This document shows, in pieces, positions 1 to 5,782 of a stretch of DNA of 12,125 nucleotides. The notes under the pieces are model-generated. The model made no database searches. It saw only the letters and a program-made list of their open reading frames with translations, and had not been told where the DNA came from. Position 1 is the stretch's first letter; each line of letters starts with the position of its first letter. Source of the DNA: Collinsella aerofaciens (GTDB lineage: Bacteria > Actinomycetota > Coriobacteriia > Coriobacteriales > Coriobacteriaceae); contig RQAP01000025.1 in NCBI GenBank assembly GCA_008671135.1, forward strand, positions 1 to 12,125, written 5' to 3'. Both the position numbers and the translations under genes were made by a program.

Positions 1-165
1 AGCGCCGGTTTGACCGGCCCGCCACGGGTCAATCTGCAGTGCGGCCCGAACCCCGTGAGGGCCGGCGCCTTTAGACGCGTGCCGGAAATCCAAGGGTTAT
101 ACCCTAAGAGCAAACCACCCCTTTTAGGGGTGGTTTTGATTCGGCTCCATTTCAAACTCGGCTGC
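1..165 (+). promoter_or_regulatory. Hairpin-rich leader upstream of the small XRE gene, unassigned
   Basis: This stretch has no convincing coding content but several inverted repeats. GCCGGT/ACCGGC (5-10 and 13-18) flank a short loop, TTGACC (10-15) can pair with GGTCAA (27-32), GCGCCGG (2-8) can pair with CCGGCGC (62-68), and AGGGT-TAT-ACCCT lies at 93-105. The 10-bp terminator-like hairpin at 112-136 follows. This could be the 3' part of a structured RNA or a cis-acting leader cut off by the window edge. I compared it by eye with common riboswitch, SRP and RNase P motifs and found no diagnostic match, so no family is given. Confidence 0.3.
112..137 (+). terminator. Intrinsic terminator-like hairpin before the XRE gene
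   Basis: A perfect 10-bp stem, AAACCACCCC (112-121) with GGGGTGGTTT (127-136), has a five-base loop and is followed by a short T run. It ends only 28 bases before the XRE start codon, leaving little room for a separate promoter. It may therefore terminate an upstream transcript or attenuate the XRE gene. Confidence 0.55.
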
Positions 166-384
166 ATGGACGAACGTGCGAAACAGATTCTTGGCAGGCG
201 GGTCGAAGAGACACGCAGGGACCTTGGTATCTCCAAGGTTGATTTTTGTGTGGCGACAGGAATCAGCCGACCCTACCTCGATCGAATCGAAGATGGGACG
301 GCAAATTTCACGCTCAAGGTTCTATTTAAGATCGCGCCCGCACTCGGCATGACGGTGTCAGAGCTTCTCGAGGGCATCGAATAG
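166..384 (+). CDS. Small XRE-family helix-turn-helix regulator (72 aa)
   Basis: This 72-residue protein is almost entirely one Cro/C1-type helix-turn-helix domain. The recognisable pattern runs from about residue 7 (GRRVEETRRDLGIS) through the turn VATGISRPYLDRIEDG to the final MTVSELLEG. It lacks any effector domain, so it is a minimal DNA-binding regulator. The ATG at 166 is chosen because the HTH fold begins here and the upstream extension would run through the hairpin at 112-137. No good ribosome site precedes it. The gene is convergent with the asparaginase gene, 22 bases apart. Its target is unknown; an antitoxin-like or autoregulatory role is possible, but no toxin gene lies next to it. 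Confidence 0.75.
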   Translation: MDERAKQILGRRVEETRRDLGISKVDFCVATGISRPYLDRIEDGTANFTLKVLFKIAPALGMTVSELLEGIE

Positions 385-406
385 GGGATACCCGTCGACA
401 ACTGAA

Positions 407-1420
407 TTACGCCATCGGGATACGGTCGTGGTTGACTTGGCTGTAGAACAGGCGCTGGATCTCGGCGGCATCGCGTGACTGGCCGAGCGCCCACATGGTT
501 TTGGCCACGAGCGTCTCGGTGGTCATATCGTCGCCGCGCAAAATACCCGGATGATCGGCGTAAGCTCGGCCGACCTCATAAACACCCAGGTCAAGGCCCT
601 CCTCGGGGACCTGCGTGGTCATAACGACGGTGCGACCCGAATCGACCCAGCGGAAAATTGCCTCTTGGAACGAATCGCCGGACTCGCCAAACTCGGGAAT
701 ACCGCCAATGCCAAAGGTCTCAAGAATTACAGCATCGTAGCTATCGGCTAGGGCGTCCAGGATACCCGGGTTCACGCCGGGCGTCAGCTTAAGGACAAAT
801 ACGCGCGGATTGATACTGTCGTAGAAACGCACCGGGCTCTCATTCTGATGAGTGCCGTGAAGCCCGTTGCGCACAATGCGGTCGTTGCGGATGTAGGCAA
901 TGGGCGGATAGTTGACGCTAATGAACGCGTTAAAGCTCATGGTGCGCTGCTTGCGGGCGCGCGTGCCAGCAATGGCGACGCCGCCAAACACGATCGAAAC
1001 GTCGTGCGAATGCTCGTCGAGCGCATAGAGCAGGCTCTGGTACAGGTTGAGCTTGGCGTCGGTAAAGGGATTGCCCATGGGCTTTTGCGAGCCGGTGAGC
1101 ACGATAGGCTTAGGGCTGTCCTGAATCAGATAGGAAAGCGCCGCCGCGGTGTAGCTCATGGTGTCGGTGCCGTGTAGAATCACGAATCCGTCGTGGTCGG
1201 CATAGCCCTTGACGATGACGTCGCGGATACACATCCAGTCGCTGGGGCGCATGTTGGTGCTGTCGATGTTCATGGGCTGCACGACGTCGAGCTCGCAGAG
1301 GCCCGAGATCTCGGGGACGCTCTGGGCGAGCTCCTCACCGGTCAGGGCGGGGGAGAGGCCGTTGCCGTCCTCGGTCGATGCGATGGTGCCGCCCGTGGCG
1401 ATGAGAAGGATGCGCTTCAT
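407..1420 (-). CDS. ansA: L-asparaginase, type I/II superfamily (337 aa)
   Basis: This enzyme hydrolyses L-asparagine to aspartate and ammonia. The N-terminus has the TGGTIAS signature, with nucleophile Thr12, and the second signature HGTDTMSYTAAAL at 83-95 supplies Thr85-Asp86. A lysine at about 157 (ARKQRTMSF) fits the catalytic lysine of the family. Length (337 aa) is normal. There is no signal peptide, which fits a cytoplasmic AnsA-like enzyme. The ATG at 1420 is preferred over an in-frame ATG at 1492: it begins directly at the first strand (MKRILLIATGG) and has an AGGAA ribosome site a few bases upstream. The gene stands alone, divergent from guaA. The symbol is given by family; ansA versus ansB is not resolved. 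Confidence 0.93.
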   Translation of the reverse strand: MKRILLIATGGTIASTEDGNGLSPALTGEELAQSVPEISGLCELDVVQPMNIDSTNMRPSDWMCIRDVIVKGYADHDGFVILHGTDTMSYTAAALSYLIQDSPKPIVLTGSQKPMGNPFTDAKLNLYQSLLYALDEHSHDVSIVFGGVAIAGTRARKQRTMSFNAFISVNYPPIAYIRNDRIVRNGLHGTHQNESPVRFYDSINPRVFVLKLTPGVNPGILDALADSYDAVILETFGIGGIPEFGESGDSFQEAIFRWVDSGRTVVMTTQVPEEGLDLGVYEVGRAYADHPGILRGDDMTTETLVAKTMWALGQSRDAAEIQRLFYSQVNHDRIPMA

Positions 1421-1470
1421 GCTGGTATTCCTATCGTATTTGCCGCCGCAGAGGCGGAGTCGTTCGGCAG

Positions 1471-1499
1471 TATTGTGGCACAGGGCGTCCAATGTTCAA
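1471..1499 (-). promoter_or_regulatory. Candidate asparaginase promoter
   Basis: Read leftward, TTGAAC (1499-1494) and ACAATA (1476-1471) are separated by 17 bases and could be the -35 and -10 boxes for the asparaginase gene. The -10 match is imperfect. The upstream palindrome at 1495-1527 overlaps the -35 box, so it could be an operator for this promoter. Confidence 0.3.
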
Positions 1500-1527
1500 A
1501 CGTATTACATCATCTGTAACGTTTGAA
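1495..1527. repeat. Imperfect palindrome between asparaginase and guaA genes
   Basis: TTCAAACGTATTACA (1495-1509) pairs with TGTAACGTTTGAA (1515-1527) around a five-base centre, with only a two-base AT bulge in the left arm. It sits in the divergent intergenic region and is more AT-rich than its surroundings. It is not followed by a T run in either direction, so an operator fits better than a terminator. Confidence 0.5.
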
Positions 1528-1687
1528 AACACTTCAATTGCCGTCAAACAGGGGCCCAGGTCGTGCGTTTGCCGTGCGCTGATGGCTGCGAGGGGCGAGA
1601 AACCCCATATAACGTGTACACTATGAAGGCTATTTTCGTTCATTCACGCGGGTGGGCACCGGCTCCCCGCCAACAAGAGGGGGAACC

Positions 1688-3286
1688 ATGGATCAAAAGG
1701 CTTCCGCAAAGGTCCTCGTACTCGACTTTGGTGCGCAGTACGGTCAGCTCATTGCCCGTCGCGTCCGCGACCTCAACGTGTATTCCGAGATTGTCCCCTG
1801 CGACATCTCGGCCGACGAGATTCGCGAGATGAACGCCTCTGCGCTCATCCTTTCCGGCGGTCCGGCTTCCGTGTATGCCGAGGACGCTCCGTCTATAGAT
1901 CCCGCCATCTTTGACCTGGGCCTTCCCGTCCTGGGCTTCTGCTACGGCCATCAGATCACGGCCGTGACGCTCGGCGGCAAGGTCGGCCACTCCGAGGTGG
2001 GCGAGTACGGCCGCGCCACCATCACGCGCACGGCCGGCGCCAAGCTCTTTAACTCCACGCCCATGGAGCAGACCGTGTGGATGAGCCACCGCGACGCCGT
2101 TTCCGAGGTGCCCGAGGGCTTTACCGTTACCGCCAGCACTGACGTGTGCCCGGTTGCCGCCATGGAGTGCGTCGAGCGCAAGATTTTCACCACGCAGTTC
2201 CACCCCGAGGTCAAGCACTCCGAGTATGGTCAGCAGCTGCTGAGCAACTTCCTGTTTGAGATCTGCGGCCTGGAGCCCAACTGGAGCATGGACAACCTGG
2301 TCGAGACCATGACGGCCGAGTTCCGCGAGAAGGTCGGCGACGACCGCGTGATTCTGGCCCTGTCCGGTGGCGTCGACTCCTCCGTCGTGGCTGCGCTGGG
2401 TGCTCGCGCCGTGGGCAAGCAGATGACCTGCGTGTTCATCAACCACGGCCTGCTGCGCAAGGGCGAGCCTGAGCAGGTGGAGGAGGTCTTCACCAAGCAG
2501 TTTGACGTCGACTTTATCCACGTCCACGCCGAGGACCGTTATGCCGAGCTTCTGGCCGGTGTGACCGAGCCCGAGGAGAAGCGCCGCATCATCGGTACGC
2601 AGTTCTGGAAAGAGTTCTTCGCCGTGGCGCAGCAGCTCGAGACCGATGGCAAGCCGGTCAAGTACCTGGCTCAGGGCACCATCTACCCCGACATCATCGA
2701 GTCCGGCGCTCGCAAGACGGGCGGCAAGACGGCCACCATCAAGAGCCATCACAACCTGATCCCGTTCCCCGAGGGCGTGCACTTCGACCTCATCGAGCCG
2801 CTCGACCACTTCTTTAAGGACGAGGTCCGCGCGCTTGGTCTGGCACTGGGCCTGCCGGGTCACATCGTGTTCCGCCAGCCTTTCCCGGGCCCGGGTCTTG
2901 CCATCCGCATCATCGGTGCGGTCGACAAGGAGAAACTCGAGATCCTCAAGAACGCCGACGCTATCGTGCGCGAGGAGCTGGATGCCTACAACCAGCGCCT
3001 GTTTGAGCAGACCGGCGAGCGCAACTCCGAGCACAGCTGCTGGCAGTATTTCGCGGTTCTGCCCGACATTAAGTCCGTCGGCGTTATGGGCGACGAGCGC
3101 ACCTACCAGCGTCCGATCATCCTGCGTGCCGTCGAGTCCAGCGATGCCATGACCGCCGACTGGGCCAAACTGCCTTACGACGTCCTGGCCCGCATCTCCG
3201 GCCGCATCGTTGCTGAGGTCCCCGGCGCCAACCGCGTGTGCTACGACATCACGTCTAAGCCGCCCGCGACGATCGAGTGGGAATAG
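1688..3286 (+). CDS. guaA: GMP synthase, glutamine-hydrolysing (532 aa)
   Basis: It converts XMP, ATP and glutamine to GMP, the last step of guanine nucleotide synthesis. The class I amidotransferase domain (about 8-195) has the nucleophile Cys85 in GFCYGHQ and the His172/Glu174 pair in FHPEV. The ATP pyrophosphatase domain has its P-loop SGGVDSS at 226-232, and the C-terminal dimerization domain ends in the usual TIEWE. The ATG at 1688 follows an AGAGGGGG ribosome site; an upstream in-frame start at 1652 adds a tail with no homology. The protein is intact. Its 3' end is a known integration target for genomic islands, and a mobile element begins just downstream. Confidence 0.97.
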   Translation: MDQKASAKVLVLDFGAQYGQLIARRVRDLNVYSEIVPCDISADEIREMNASALILSGGPASVYAEDAPSIDPAIFDLGLPVLGFCYGHQITAVTLGGKVGHSEVGEYGRATITRTAGAKLFNSTPMEQTVWMSHRDAVSEVPEGFTVTASTDVCPVAAMECVERKIFTTQFHPEVKHSEYGQQLLSNFLFEICGLEPNWSMDNLVETMTAEFREKVGDDRVILALSGGVDSSVVAALGARAVGKQMTCVFINHGLLRKGEPEQVEEVFTKQFDVDFIHVHAEDRYAELLAGVTEPEEKRRIIGTQFWKEFFAVAQQLETDGKPVKYLAQGTIYPDIIESGARKTGGKTATIKSHHNLIPFPEGVHFDLIEPLDHFFKDEVRALGLALGLPGHIVFRQPFPGPGLAIRIIGAVDKEKLEILKNADAIVREELDAYNQRLFEQTGERNSEHSCWQYFAVLPDIKSVGVMGDERTYQRPIILRAVESSDAMTADWAKLPYDVLARISGRIVAEVPGANRVCYDITSKPPATIEWE

Positions 3287-3408
3287 TAATAGAACATTTG
3301 TTTGTGATTTTCATACGGTTTCTAGCGGTTCCAATGGCGACCGATGACGACATTTCAGAACGTCCGCACCTGCAAACCGCATGATTCCGAAATCAGATAG
3401 AAACTCAC

Positions 3409-3440
3409 AAGGCTCCTCGAAAGAATCGAGGAGCCTTTTC
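3409..3440 (+). terminator. Rho-independent terminator downstream of guaA
   Basis: A perfect 12-bp stem, AAGGCTCCTCGA (3409-3420) with TCGAGGAGCCTT (3426-3437), has an AAGAA loop and is followed by TTCGTTT. Orientation and T run fit termination of rightward transcription coming from guaA. It may belong to the chromosome or to the element. Confidence 0.85.
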
Positions 3441-3551
3441 GTTTCCGCAGGTAGACGCATGGTCGGTTGTCACCCCATGGCAAACGGGCATGGGTCGAAC
3501 GAGCCTGAAACGACTCGAACGGAACCGAAGGGAACCGACGCGAACCGAAGA

Positions 3552-3596
3552 ACCTGCAAGCCGACGAGAGGCAATGATGGCGGGAGGCTTGCAGGT
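3552..3596. repeat. 11-bp inverted repeat in the element left end
   Basis: ACCTGCAAGCC (3552-3562) and GGCTTGCAGGT (3586-3596) are perfect inverted copies separated by 23 bases. A related GCACCTGCAA occurs at 3366-3375, so the word CACCTGCAA appears in three places here. No T run follows, so it is more likely a protein-binding or recombination site than a terminator. Confidence 0.5.
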
Positions 3597-3610
3597 GCCG
3601 CCGAAAATCG

Positions 3611-3650
3611 ACGAAACTCAAACGAAACTCACCCGGAAAAACGAAACTCA
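3611..3650 (+). repeat. Three direct repeats ACGAAACTCA (candidate integrase arm sites)
   Basis: ACGAAACTCA occurs at 3611-3620, 3622-3631 and 3641-3650. The core AAACTCA is also present at 3401-3407 and, as GCAAACTCACGAAG, at 3696-3709. Five copies in about 300 bases beside the presumed attachment site suggest binding sites for the integrase N-terminal domain. This is inferred from position and pattern only. Confidence 0.45.
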
Positions 3651-3694
3651 AGAATGACGGATGCCCCTGGCGGAGAGCCTGGAAGTGTCATTCT
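3651..3694 (-). terminator. Possible terminator of the leftward repressor/AlbA_2 operon
   Basis: AGAATGAC (3651-3658) and GTCATTCT (3687-3694) are perfect inverted copies with a 28-base loop. Read on the minus strand, the structure is followed by a T-rich stretch (TGAGTTTCGTTTTTCC), as expected behind the leftward gene ending at 3767. The loop is long for an intrinsic terminator, so a recombination site is an alternative. Confidence 0.3.
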
Positions 3695-3766
3695 CGCAAA
3701 CTCACGAAGACGGTCGGATTTCGCTATTACTCCTCCCGAGTAGCAGCAGAGGGCTTGCGGGCCAAA

Positions 3767-5017
3767 CTACCAATCCCTGGAAGTGGGCAAGCGCAACCCT
3801 TCGAGATCGTCCCTGAATTCTTCGAGCATGCGCTTGAGGATGGGAATCGCTTTCAGCTCGCGGGTGGCTTGGTCCTTCGCCTCCTGGGGATAGTCCTCGG
3901 GAAGTCGCTCTGCGCCGTACGGGTCGGGGGCCTCTGACATCTCCTCCTCGAATTCGGAATGACGTTCGCGAAGAAGGATCTCGAAGCCTTTACGTTCTTC
4001 CTCGTCTTGGAAGATGACGACGGTTTCGAGGAACCGCCTGCGCGCTATCCTGGCATCGCCGTAGTTCTCGTCGAAGAAGAACTCGTTCAGGTTCCAATCC
4101 AAAGAATCCCTTGTGTAGTAGCAATACATGAGATTGAAATCCAGGCTGCGCCGATTCCAGCGCACGAAGGAACGCGACGGGGCGGGCGCGAAATACCTGC
4201 CGCCGTCGAGGGCGATGCCGAGAGTGTCGAATATGCGAGTCTGGAAATAGCGGATCTCGATCATATACCAGCTCGGACTAGGGTCTGTCTGGTTCAGCAT
4301 GTAGTACTCGTAGCCGTCCCGCTCGTCGTCCGAATAATGGCAGACGGTAAACTCCGGAGCGTACAGATAATACTTGTCCTCCGTGCCGACCACCTCGGAG
4401 AGAAACCTCCAATGCTCCTTGTCTTCGAGCATCACCTTCACCCTCGCAAGAGGAGATTCGTCGAGCGAGAAGTGATGGCGCCAGATGTCCTCCACTTCGT
4501 TCCACGACGCTCCTTCGTCTATGGGCGTGTTCGAGTCGACGCGTCGCGTGTGGACCATATGCGCGCGCACTTTCCCCGACCCTTTCGAGAGGGAATAAGG
4601 CATATCCTCCCGCCTGCTCACGACGCATGGGATGTCTATTGTTCCCCCGTCAAGCTCCATTGGCTCCACGACCGCGAAGGGAGGCTGACCGTTGTCCCAT
4701 TTTGTCTTCGAGAGCATATCGACGATCATCTGGTTCGCCTTCCGTTCGGCATGATCATTGTTCTCGACATCGCACACCGAATAGCCCTCTTCCTCGTCTA
4801 TGCCGATGAAGAGGTACGACACGTCGCTCTCGAGATTGTTGGCAAGGCATAGTATGTCGTGGATCAGCTCGGAATTGTCTTTGTGCCACTCCTTCTTGAA
4901 GTCCCAGTAGGCGCCTTCGCGCTTCAATGCGATGAGCTTCGGAGCCTCTTCTTGGATTCTTGATAGAAGGCTGCCGATAAGGCGCGCCCTCGAAATCCTC
5001 CTCGAATCGCCTAGCAT
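3767..5017 (-). CDS. AlbA_2/Schlafen-like putative nucleic-acid or ATP-binding protein (416 aa)
   Basis: The N-terminal third resembles the AlbA_2 (Schlafen-type) domain. Its signs are an acidic/basic start with DFKKEWHKDNSELIHDILCLANN at about 39-61, then LFIGIDEEEGY at 69-79, and a late basic segment VRAHMVHTRRVDSN near 150-163 in the place of the family's R-x-G-S-x-T motif. The C-terminal 230 residues match nothing I recognise and are rich in aromatic and acidic residues. The ATG overlaps the stop of the upstream XRE repressor by 7 bases, so the two are translationally coupled. AlbA_2 proteins are often annotated as ATP-binding transcriptional regulators, and some take part in defence. Here it could modulate the repressor or be a defence cargo; neither is shown. 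Base composition is visibly less GC-rich than in the neighbours. Confidence 0.7.
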   Translation of the reverse strand: MLGDSRRISRARLIGSLLSRIQEEAPKLIALKREGAYWDFKKEWHKDNSELIHDILCLANNLESDVSYLFIGIDEEEGYSVCDVENNDHAERKANQMIVDMLSKTKWDNGQPPFAVVEPMELDGGTIDIPCVVSRREDMPYSLSKGSGKVRAHMVHTRRVDSNTPIDEGASWNEVEDIWRHHFSLDESPLARVKVMLEDKEHWRFLSEVVGTEDKYYLYAPEFTVCHYSDDERDGYEYYMLNQTDPSPSWYMIEIRYFQTRIFDTLGIALDGGRYFAPAPSRSFVRWNRRSLDFNLMYCYYTRDSLDWNLNEFFFDENYGDARIARRRFLETVVIFQDEEERKGFEILLRERHSEFEEEMSEAPDPYGAERLPEDYPQEAKDQATRELKAIPILKRMLEEFRDDLEGLRLPTSRDW

Positions 5018-5430
5018 CCGCCAATCCCCATCTTCCAGGACTCGTATTCCTCGGGGGTTATCTCTCCGCGGTCGAGCGCATCCACCTGGGATTCCCAGGC
5101 CTTGATGGCGGCGGCGAGCTTAGGCGCCTTCTCCGCGCCGGGCGCGACGGCGAGCCTGCCTCCGCCGACGGGCCTGAGCCCGAACTCCTCCTCGATCCTG
5201 AAGAGGAGCTCGAGGGCGTCCCTGACGGATTCAGCCTGGACGGGCATGAGGGCCTCGGGGGCGACCCCGAGGGCGCCTGCAATCGCATCCAAGGCGGAGC
5301 CCTTCAGCGCCCTCCTGCCCGCCTCGTAGTTTCTGATGGCCGCGTCGGTGCAGCCGGCCCTCTCAGCGAGCTGCCGTTGCGTCATCCCCCGCGACTCGCG
5401 CAATGCCCGTATGCGGCTTCCCGTCGTCAT
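5011..5430 (-). CDS. XRE-family repressor of the element (139 aa)
   Basis: A Cro/C1-type helix-turn-helix occupies about residues 6-62, with MTQRQLAERAGCTDAAIRNYEAG as the recognition core. The remaining 77 residues form a C-terminal region without a recognisable LexA-type peptidase motif, ending ITPEEYESWKMGIGGC. The start at 5430 follows a strong AGGAGGAG site; an ATG 24 codons upstream lacks one and would lie across the operators. It is divergent from xis/int and overlaps the AlbA_2 gene. By position it is the ImmR/CI-like master regulator of the element. Palindromes in its own promoter, the xis promoter and the parA promoter are its probable operators. Confidence 0.88.
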   Translation of the reverse strand: MTTGSRIRALRESRGMTQRQLAERAGCTDAAIRNYEAGRRALKGSALDAIAGALGVAPEALMPVQAESVRDALELLFRIEEEFGLRPVGGGRLAVAPGAEKAPKLAAAIKAWESQVDALDRGEITPEEYESWKMGIGGC

Positions 5431-5455
5431 CTCTCCTCCTCTGATCGTTTTCCCC

Positions 5456-5484
5456 ATGATACTAGAGAACAAAAACGTTCTCAA
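5456..5484 (-). promoter_or_regulatory. Promoter of the XRE repressor operon
   Basis: On the minus strand TTGAGA (5484-5479) and TATCAT (5461-5456) are separated by exactly 17 bases and lie 26 bases from the repressor start codon. Operator O1 covers the -35 box and most of the spacer, which predicts autorepression. Confidence 0.6.
5465..5482. promoter_or_regulatory. Operator O1 (GAGAAC-N6-GTTCTC)
   Basis: A perfect 6+6 palindrome with a six-base A-rich centre overlaps the leftward repressor promoter. It shares the GAAC-N6-GTTC core with O2, O3 and O4. Confidence 0.65.
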
Positions 5485-5490
5485 TTTGTC

Positions 5491-5519
5491 TTGACCGAAC
5501 ATTTTCGTTCTGTTAGTGT
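5491..5519 (+). promoter_or_regulatory. Promoter of the xis-int-mobC operon
   Basis: TTGACC (5491-5496) and TAGTGT (5514-5519) are separated by exactly 17 bases. The predicted start of transcription lies near 5526, about 45 bases ahead of the xis start codon. Operator O2 fills the spacer and O3 covers the first transcribed bases. Confidence 0.5.
5495..5512. promoter_or_regulatory. Operator O2 (GAAC-N6-GTTC)
   Basis: CCGAAC-ATTTTC-GTTCTG keeps the four-base core of both arms and loses symmetry outside. Its centre is about 30 bases from that of O1 and about 34 from that of O3, near three helical turns each, so repressor dimers would sit on roughly the same DNA face. Confidence 0.55.
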
Positions 5520-5527
5520 CACGAATT

Positions 5528-5547
5528 ACAGAACGTTTCTGTTCTGT
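5528..5547. promoter_or_regulatory. Operator O3 (ACAGAAC-N6-GTTCTGT)
   Basis: A perfect 7+7 palindrome, ACAGAACGTTTCTGTTCTGT, lies just downstream of the predicted xis transcription start. It differs from the parA-promoter copy O4 at a single base, in the spacer. Confidence 0.7.
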
Positions 5548-5569
5548 TCATCGAACGAAGGAGGAAGAT

Positions 5570-5782
5570 ATGGAGCAGAATTCTAAGCCGGTGATCATGG
5601 GCGTCGAGGAGGTCATGCACGCCCTCGGCATCAGCAGGCCCTACGCCTACCGCATCATCAGGATGCTGAACTCCGAGATGGAGCAGAGAGGCTACACCAC
5701 CATCAAAGGGAAGGTGAGCCGAAAGTATTTCTACGAGCGCTTCCACTGCGGAGACGCCGCCCCCAGACAAGAGGCCCGCTGA
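5570..5782 (+). CDS. xis: Excisionase-like helix-turn-helix protein (70 aa)
   Basis: This 70-residue basic protein has a winged-helix/MerR-like HTH of the excisionase type. The first helices are MGVEEVMHALGISRPYAYRI (10-29), and the wing-like end IKGKVSRKYFYERF (45-58) resembles the strand that contacts DNA in Xis and phage small regulators. The ATG follows AAGGAGGA at 5558-5565. Its TGA overlaps the integrase ATG (TGATG), so both are made from one message. Small HTH proteins directly ahead of a tyrosine integrase usually set recombination direction, promoting excision. The gene symbol states the inferred role; sequence alone does not prove it. Confidence 0.75.
   Translation: MEQNSKPVIMGVEEVMHALGISRPYAYRIIRMLNSEMEQRGYTTIKGKVSRKYFYERFHCGDAAPRQEAR

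Larger units (their letters stand above)
3287..3766. other. Non-coding left end of the element (candidate attL region)
   Basis: These 480 bases hold no supported gene. In order they contain an AT-rich stretch directly after guaA, a strong terminator (3409-3437), one copy of the CCCCATGGC repeat (3471-3487), a cluster of GAACCGA-type words (3516-3554), an 11-bp inverted repeat (3552-3596), three ACGAAACTCA repeats (3611-3650) and an 8-bp inverted repeat (3651-3694). Density of short direct repeats next to an integration target is what integrase and excisionase arm sites look like. The core attachment sequence cannot be named without the other end. Confidence 0.45.

Noticed and set aside
1..75. 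SRP RNA, RNase P or cobalamin riboswitch fragment
   Set aside because: Short stretches look similar, but the diagnostic motifs (SRP GGAAGG/AGCAGC loop, RNase P 3' core, B12 box) are missing.
1421..1687. Guanine riboswitch or PurR-type site ahead of guaA
   Set aside because: The purine aptamer core words are not present, and no convincing promoter or leader fold could be assigned.
1640..3034. Long minus-strand open frame (464 codons) opposite guaA
   Set aside because: It is a mirror of guaA codon use, with leucine/valine/alanine/histidine-rich low-complexity translation and no start signal. guaA itself is certain.
3287..3420. A tRNA gene as integration target
   Set aside because: No cloverleaf, T-arm GTTCRA with matching acceptor stem or CCA end could be drawn. 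guaA is the nearest plausible target.
3496..3650. Possible CRISPR-like or minisatellite array
   Set aside because: The repeated words are 8-10 bases with irregular spacing. There are no 24-40-base repeats, no spacers of even size and no cas genes.
3381..3743. Plus-strand open frame of 120 codons in the element left end
   Set aside because: It runs through the terminator and all the direct repeats, and its protein is a string of repeat-derived residues (Arg, Asn, Glu, Thr) without a domain or ribosome site.
3959..4852. Plus-strand open frame opposite the AlbA_2 gene
   Set aside because: No ribosome site and no recognisable domain. The minus-strand gene has coupling to the repressor and conserved motifs.
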